Below, in pieces: positions 48,401 through 57,400 of a stretch of DNA of 64,000 nt. The stretch's first letter is position 1, and each line of letters opens with the position of its first letter. The DNA is from Phorcus lineatus. Taxonomy: Eukaryota; Mollusca; Gastropoda; Trochida; Trochidae. The notes below the pieces were generated by a model. The model was not told where the DNA came from and did no database searches. It saw only the letters and a program-made list of their open reading frames with translations. A program made the translations under genes and the position numbers. The stretch is from positions 3,100,001-3,164,000 of the forward strand of contig OV121088.1 in the NCBI GenBank assembly GCA_921293015.1, written 5' to 3'.

Positions 48401-51400
48401 AATAACACTTTCATGATAAAGGAATTACTGATAGCTGAATGAAATGTGCAGTTGTAGATAAAAAATGAAATGAATTGTAAAATCAAAACAAAATCCTTAA
48501 AGGCTGAATACAATCAGTTTGGCAAATGATTTATGTTTGAGTTCGTAACAACTCATTCTCAAAGTATATGACATAAATTGGTTACATATCAAATGCATTT
48601 GTTTTTTCTGAACAGATATAGGTCTTTGACCTCCTTTGACACTCCTCAGTTTTTCTTTCTCTTAATGAATGGTTCTTTTTTATGGATACAGTAAGCTATT
48701 CAACTGATGTCATCTTAAGTTTTTCATCAGCATTTCAAAACCATTTTGTAATAAAATAAGAAATACATGTTGAAAATGAGACATTGATAGGGAGCAATCT
48801 AATTTCATACCAAAACTGCTAACTTGAATAAAAAAAGAAAGAAAATATTATCATGTGTTCATAATGTATTGTGATACACAGACATAAAAAGTTCAAGACA
48901 TAAAATTTACGATCTTGAAGATAGTCTCAAATAGGATTGAAATGCAGTGAAGCTCAATGGGGAAATTATTGTAGGAATTTTATGTTGCTGTAACGGTCAG
49001 GACACAAAATTTACGGACAGACATGTTACACATTGCAGATTTTTTGTTTTTCAAGATAATGAAAAATCAACTGCACTGATGAAATAAATTATCTCTAATG
49101 ATAAGCATGATATGATAATATTTGTTTGATAAGGTTTATTTATACAGTTTTTGTGAACATATATACCATGACCGTCACCTCCGGACAGAGTAAACCTGTT
49201 AATTTTGACCCAAAAATGTGATTTTATCAAAACTTTCAAAATGACAAGAATGAATCTATATTACTAAAACTGACCATTTACATCTAAATATTCTTCCTAG
49301 AAAGTAAAAGCCCTTTTAAAACAAGTATTTTTTTTAAAATCTTGATTGGACGGAAAATGACACCAATTTTGAAAACAACCCATAAAATGGTAAAAATTCA
49401 CTGCACATGCTGCATAAGAATACATGGCAATAAAAAAATCTTCCTAGTATTATTCCACCTCTCCTACTCTTGTGCAATCTTCTCTGAAACATCAAGTAAA
49501 TCAGTTGTGAAGCAAGATAAGAAATAGGAAGGAGCTTAGCTTAGGTACTTAGGGAGGAAGGAAGTTAAGAAGAAGACATAAAGACAGATATATATATATG
49601 ATAATGTATGTAAATATTTACAACGATTGCTTTGGTACAGGAGTGTATTTCAGGTGACCTTAAATCATATTCAGGGGATAATGAGAATAAAGCAGAAAGA
49701 TATTCACAGCTTGCATGTTCAATGAAATGGCAGCGAGAACAATAATATGAAGACAATGTGGAGTTTTTCTGGCCTATCAAAGAATTTTTTTAAAAAGACT
49801 TAAAAAGCAAGTACATTATTAATATTACATAACAAATATATCAAAAAGTCACCATTTATGACTTTTTGTGTAAACTCAACACATTTTTTCAAATTTTTGG
49901 GCTTAATTTTTTCTGTCAAGATCGTGATTTCAAATACCTGGAAACTGAGTACTCAATACTTTAGGTTTGCACTGAAATGAAACAAGGGAAAGCTTAAAAG
50001 TGCTTTCCCCTAAGTAACTAAAAGCCAATGCTTGACACAGTCTTGAGAAAAATGTAAATCATAATTTGCCTCCATGTTTTCTCCAAGATGGTGGCCAAAG
50101 AGTGCCACTTTCCTATCCCTCTCTTGCTGTGAGGGGAAATTAGACAGTCCCCTCTGATGTGGGCACTCTGTGGCCTCTGATTGGCTGGCTGCAGGGATCG
50201 ACTGACTGATCAGAATTTAGCCTGTATCATAACTCCCATCTCTATCACCTTTTCGTTATATCAGTACTGTAAAGTAAGCTGATAAACTGTTCTATGAAAG
50301 CAATACTGGACTATGAGCTGAAAAAGTGTGAAGTTTGATTTATACATCAGGAGATATAACCATATACAAAGCATGTAATAAGGGTATCATTATGTTTTAT
50401 TGTTGTATATCTTGTTTCCTGGCGTGACATTTTAAACATTGTTTTGATAATATTTTATTAACAATTGAATTTTTCAAAATATTCCATTACTTTGTTATTT
50501 TTCCGAAATGAATAATAATAATTTAATTCTAACTTCCATTTTTATTTTGAAGTCGTTGGTCATCAATATGCTCTTTCATTGAAAAATCTTCCCTAAAATT
50601 CTTCAAATTTCTTAGTCAATAAAAATAAAATGACCTCTTTTCTTCAGACAAAATCAAAATATATTGTTGTTATATAAAATCTGTACTGGGTTTTACTTTC
50701 TCATATTTTATTCAACACTAGGCTAATGTCATGAGCACAATTGTAAAACTGTTGAAACAACTTTTAGAGAGATATTTTTTACAGGGGATGTTTTGAATTT
50801 AAAAAAAAATGCATGCATTTTTTTCAGAACATATGAGAGCATTGAGCCGGAGGTTGGAAATCATTTTCATACTTCATCGTGATGCTGATGAAGAATTTGC
50901 ACATGTACTGAGGAAATATTTGGAAGACCTGAAGGGATATAAATGTTCCTTGCTATCAGAATTGGGTGAATTATCGCCGATTATGAGATCATCAAGCACA
51001 ATTATCTCCATTGTATCAAAGAATCTTCATGAATATAATTTACCAGCATTTCTGATGGGTGATGGCATTATAGATGGTATAGACAAAGAAGACAAAAAGC
51101 AGATTATACCAGTTGTCCTTGATCATGCCTCAGTCCCTCAAGGTTTGCAGTCATTTCAGAAGGTTAACGTTGGAGAGAAATTATGGCAGGAGAAGTTGAC
51201 TTCTCTACTTGATGCTTCAGGTATATATGTTGTTGTGTTTCATTCACTTTATTTGCTTATTCTAATGGATAAAGTTGCATTGTACATGTTGATGTGTTAT
51301 ATTTTACTCTTCAGACCTGAAGGTCAAATTGGCATAACTTCTATAGCAATGTTGCATCCCCACAGCTGAATTTTTGTTAGATGCAACATGTAACAAGGAC

Positions 51401-54400
51401 ACCGGAATTTATAACTTTTGGACTGACCAATCCCCACCCCCTTGTCATTGCAGGTTTTTCCTTAAAATCTTTAAAATTCTTCTTCTCCATAACTTTAATA
51501 TTGGTCATTTTAAAATAAAAAATATTTGGTAAGGAGACTACAAAATTTAATTTTTGTGTTGCCCACGTCTGAAATATGGGCAGAGTCACAATGAGTGCTA
51601 GTAATCTCAAATTTTGAAAATATCATCTTACTGCAGGTTGGAGACTAAGTTTAAATGTCTACAGCAGAACTATTAGGATTTCAGGGGTGTCTTTTTGGTG
51701 GTTAACCAAATCCGGAACGAGTTGGCAGACAATTGTTTATTTCAGTCTCACTTCTGTACAGCAACATATTCAAATACTTGGTAGATATACAGATAAAAGT
51801 ACAGAACCACTCAATATGAGTTATGAGAGACTATAATACAAATCATTTAAAACACAGTATAAAGTAGTAGGTTAAGAAAATAGAAGGCGTTTCCTTCTTT
51901 GTAATATTAAAAAGCAGGTTTTGGCAAAATAGTAAAACATGTGCATGGAAGCTTAAATATTCAGAATAACATCTTTATTTAGTGGATACTAAAGTTTTTA
52001 GAATCAAATATGGGTGTTGCAGGGTATCTAGGCAAAAATCTTTTATGATCTTTTTTAAGAAACCAAAATAATGAATAGAGAACAAGTTCTATGGATTTAC
52101 AACTTCTCTATTACAGGAATGCGACGTTTCGGTGTAGATCTCGATACTAACACCGTTATCAAGCAAGTGAAACGTCGCATTTCTGCAATAAAGAAGTTGT
52201 AAATCCATAGAACTTGTTCTCTATTCATCTCATAAACTTCTAAATGTCTCTCAAAGAAGAAGGAGCCAAAATAATGTTAGGAATCCCAAATTTCATCTTT
52301 GAAGGAAATATTTATTCAGAAGGAAGAATTGGGGACAAATTATCCATTTAGTGAAACCCTATCCTAGGATTGAGCCTTGATATATATAGTAGCACCAACA
52401 ATTCTGTCTGTCCATTCGTTCGAGGCCATTTTTTGTGCGACCAATTTCAGGAAAACTATTTATCCCATTCTTTTCCAAATGTGCACGTCTTCTCCACTAG
52501 TAGGAGGGCAATATTTCAAGGATGTATGTGAATTTTTAAAAATATTTTACACATTATATATGTTTCATACTTAGTCATATCAAAAGGTCACTATTTGTTG
52601 GACCAATTAAAGAGAGACTATTCAACCGATTCTTAAAACCATAACGCTAAGCATAATGAAACTAAAGATCCTTAGCAATTATATCATGTAGGATAAATTT
52701 GTGATTGAGTCATGTGGGTTTCATCTGCTAATACCTGTCTATTTTGGTGACCTTTGGATATTGCAAAGGTCAAGTCAACAAATTTTGCTTTATGTAAAGA
52801 ACAGTTTGTTTTTGTCTCGGGATATCAAGTAAATATTTGGTTATATTCTTTTTCAGTTGAAAGTAAGATTTCTCAAATGTCCACACAGGAGAAAATAGGA
52901 AAAATGTTTCCAGAGCTGTTACAAGAAGTGTACGATGGAGTGGAAGGTGTCCATTTCACTCAAGCAAAAGGTTAGTAAATGATACAACCGTCAAGTCCTC
53001 CCTGAAAGAGCGATTGTTTACATGTTTAGTTTCTTCAGCTGTTTTGAAGGTCTCTACCACTGTATTTATCAATTGTGGACACAAGATTTGGGGATATACT
53101 CCTGTTTGTAATATATATATAATAATTTAATAATATTTGTTGAAAGCTCATCTGACCTTACATGGCAAGGCTTGGTGATTATTTTTCTGTCTGTTCCTAA
53201 ATTTTGTCCTTTTCAGACTTCTTTTTACGAACCACTATATGATTATAGACATTTGAAATCTGGTGTACAGATCCCTTAGCTACTAGGTATTGTAAGTTGG
53301 TAACATAGAAGGGAATCTGTAGTTATTTTGATTTGTATATTTTGTGACTCTGTAATAAGTGATATCTCAAGCCCAGATAACATTTCTCAGTTTGAGAACT
53401 AATTAAGATTCTTTCAGTATTTATCGTCTATTAAAGAAAGCCAATGGTTCATGTGTATATCATAAAATTTAATATCTTTTTTTTTTCCGACCATGATTAT
53501 TAAATGTTAAACCTTTTGCAGTTCAACATAAAGGGGACACATTCACAATTGAATGGACTGAAGTTGAAGAGAGCTCGAGGAGGAAACTCTTCACAATAGG
53601 AAGTCTCGAAGAAGGGGAGACAACTGAAATAGATGCATGGGAGTCATGTAGCGGGCCGATAAGAACAGAAACAGAGGAAAACAAGGTTGCCAATAGTGCT
53701 GCAAAACTGACACAAGAGGATACAAAACCAAAGAAAACTGAAATCTATGACACTATTGCAGAGAAACTAAAGGAACTTGGCGACGAGATACATGAAACCA
53801 ATCCTTTGCCACAAGGTTTCATTATTTTATGTTTTTCTTAATTTCTTATTTAATAGTGTTCATATTGATTTTTAAATGTTTCTCTTAACCAATTTGGTAA
53901 GTATAAAAGATATTTCAGATTTCAGTGTTAATTTTCACAGTCAATGTTCCCCTATTTACTCAATGTATGCAATGTTTATGATCCTGTTTTAGATTAATAT
54001 ATGTATATGTAAATATAATATATGTAAACACAAAGATATTAGTAATATTATAGACAGAGATGTACTTTCTTTATATACATGTAAGACTCGAATCCATGGC
54101 AGGCCTCAAATCTGTGGCGGGTTTCCAAATCTATGGCAGATTTTCAAATGCCTGGTTAACTCTGCACCTACACAGATCTGTGGCGGATTTCGGATTGATC
54201 GAAATCTCGCAATTAGGCACATTAGGTTAAATAACATTCGTCTATGTCTATATCATGTTTACTGTATTTAAATCAGTTAATTTAGCATTGATACGTTTCT
54301 GATCACTTTAAATTCAAATTCTTATCTTTATTGGGCAAAGAGTTCATGCCTTTAGAGTAGGGCAAGAATCGACAAGAACTACTTAACCACCGCAGCCTTT

Positions 54401-57400
54401 AAATGTTACATAAAATGTGATCCGAAAGAAATTACTATCTAAATGACATATTTTTTAAATCAATTAAAATTATAGAAAATGTCCTTGGTTTATAATTTAT
54501 TCGCCTTTATAAAACTCCGAAAAGAAAGACAATAAAGCGTGACGGGTATGACATTAATTTATTCATAATATAATTTGAAACTCTCGATCGTGGATTTGCA
54601 ATTGATTACGGTTCAAGTGGCCCTTTTCAGAGTCGGACACCTCGTACATTGAAAACAGTACAGCTGGATTTCAGCAATGTAAAATCTACCACACAAAACG
54701 TCGTCTTAGTTCATTGATGGGAATTGTCTGAAATATACAGATATATTTGATATAGATGATGTATTGAATTACATTAGACAATTGAAGATGAGAGCATTGC
54801 ATTATACCGGGCAATAGTAATTATCAACTGCAATGATTTACCAAACCTTACGCTCGACAAACCAACCCTAAAAGATCGTCGACGTGAATCCAAGGGTTAC
54901 AAAAGATAGTCTTTTAATATGTTAGGGCTAAAGAAGATACTGTCAAGGGATTCAGAGGGCTAAAAATGATGGTAGAATTTAAACACGATTGATGTCGCAT
55001 GAATCCGCAATTGTCTTATCCGTTTGCAGTAGCCCGCTGTTGCTTTCTTGCTAGCGACGCGACTGGAACAGTTAGCTATTATGACGTCATCACACAATGA
55101 CGTCACCTAGCATAACGTCATGAAACAACCTAACAATCGAACTGGCCACGGATAAAGAAATCCGCCACAGATTAGAGACCCGCCACAGATCTGAGTCCTA
55201 CATACATAATAAATACAACAACACGTTTACAAAATAAACATGAAAATAAAATTTTCTTTTGATTTTTTTTTTCAGATACTGTCCTTTCGCCTGAAGCCAT
55301 TGGAAGAGAACTGGCAAATATTGGGGATAGAATTGATGGTTTGAATATTATTATGATGATAATGATAATACCGTTAGTAGTCATGCATACGTCCATTTTC
55401 TCTGAGATGAGCTCTTGTTTCTAAATATTTTGAAGTCTACCACAACCACGTCAGATTTTGCAACAAGATTTTGGTCACTGACTTAGTTACTTCTCATAAG
55501 GCAATGTTAAATGGATCTTTACAATCACACCAAAGCTACAAAATAGTCAGGTGTCAGGATGTATAGAGAATCTCACCCAAGTGTCATCTGATATCAAATA
55601 AATCAACACGATTTTAACTTTTTGCTTTTATCAAAATGTATATTTTCAACACTGCACTACATGTTTATGATGTCATAGCATTGTGATGTCATAGCATTGT
55701 GATGTCATAGCATTGTGATGTCATTGCTTGCATGATGTCACAAAACAATAGTGATGTCATTAACTTTGCTGTAACAGACCATTGTTCAAAATCCACTGTC
55801 AAAAAGATATTTACTAGGAGATATCACTTGATCTTTCACAAGCGATATCTCCCGTGGAACACAGCTTTGGATGATGAATAACAGTTGGCTCATGTCTGTC
55901 AGTCACACATTATGTTCTGCTCATAAATCATAAATCAGACACTTATAGTTAAAAAGAATTTAAACTTGACATATATTTTATCTTTTCTATCTTTTGGTCC
56001 CTCATTAGCAATGATTAGGGAAATAATCTTCAGTTTCCTTCACTGATTTCTTCCCCTAATAACTTGGACACTAATTGATTAAATAAACAAAACTTGGCTC
56101 ACATAATCACTGTTTCTGTTGATTGGCCTTTTGTATGTTTGGGTCACTCATTTCATTACATAAATGGATTATTTCTGTCTTTCTGATTGGCCTTCTTGGT
56201 CACATGACAGCAATGGCTTCAAGCGATGTCAACCTGTGTGGATCGTGAGAGGTTGATATAACAATCCAAACACCTCTGGTGGATAAAAATAGATTTCGAA
56301 AATCTCGGTCTATCGGAAATACCAGAAGAATGGTAATTCAAGACCTAATTCTTCGCCTCTGTGAATATCACATGTCCAAGGTCGATAAATCATTGGATCA
56401 ACCTCACTTGAAGTCAATAACTGTTTATTATCATAGATTTGCATGAAATCCAACTCTGTTTTTATTTCAGACCATGTCAAACTGGAAGATGTTCTTGAGT
56501 CTTATCTGAGAGGAGAAAAGGAGGTGGGTATATTTGGCCAACTATAAGTGTTGCTTGCATGTTTGAGATAGCATCAGTAATTCTAGGATAGGAAGGATAA
56601 GAAACCACATTTACAAGTTTGGCCAGAGCTAGGTAAGATCAAGATCAGCTGGTTTCCTGTCCAATGTTAGGAATCAATTACCTAGACTTAGAAAAGTTAT
56701 GTAAAAAAACTTTACCTTTATTTGTTTATCTGAAATGTAAAAGAAAGCTTAAGACAACATCCTCACTTGTTAATAGCCCTTGAAGTATCAGTGTATCGTC
56801 ATCATCATAACAGTGGGTAAACACAAATTACATGTACATCTTTTCCAAATAATCCCAGGCCCAGTTTACGAACAAATTGATTCATGAATGAAAGGTTATG
56901 GTACTTTTACAATTATTTTGTACAATCTTACTCTGCCAGGAGTCTAAAGGAGAGCAGCTTGTCAAATTTGCGTCATTATGCAATTGCCTTTTAGAAAACC
57001 CAATATATACCTCATCCTGTATATATCTTCTAGGCAAGACGGTATGAAGATTTCCGAGAAGCAGTTCACAAAAGTCTTGGCAGTGAGTCCAGCTGGCGGA
57101 CAATCGCGTCATTGATGTACGCAACCAAAAACGTCATGTCTAGATTCGGTACATCGATGGCCGCACCCTTGAGACAGCTTGCAGAGAAGTTTGTCCAAGA
57201 AGAATGTTCAGACTTTATTATACAGCAGGGAGGCTGGGTGAGATGGTGCTTTCTTTTTTTCACATTTTGAACCCAGTCATTATCAACTTATCTTTTCTCT
57301 TAAGATCTACTGAGGATAATTCATAATAGAAATCCCATTAGACATCTTACACTTTTGACATTCTTTCAGCTTCTCTCCAGCTTTTTCAGTTTGTTGGAGA

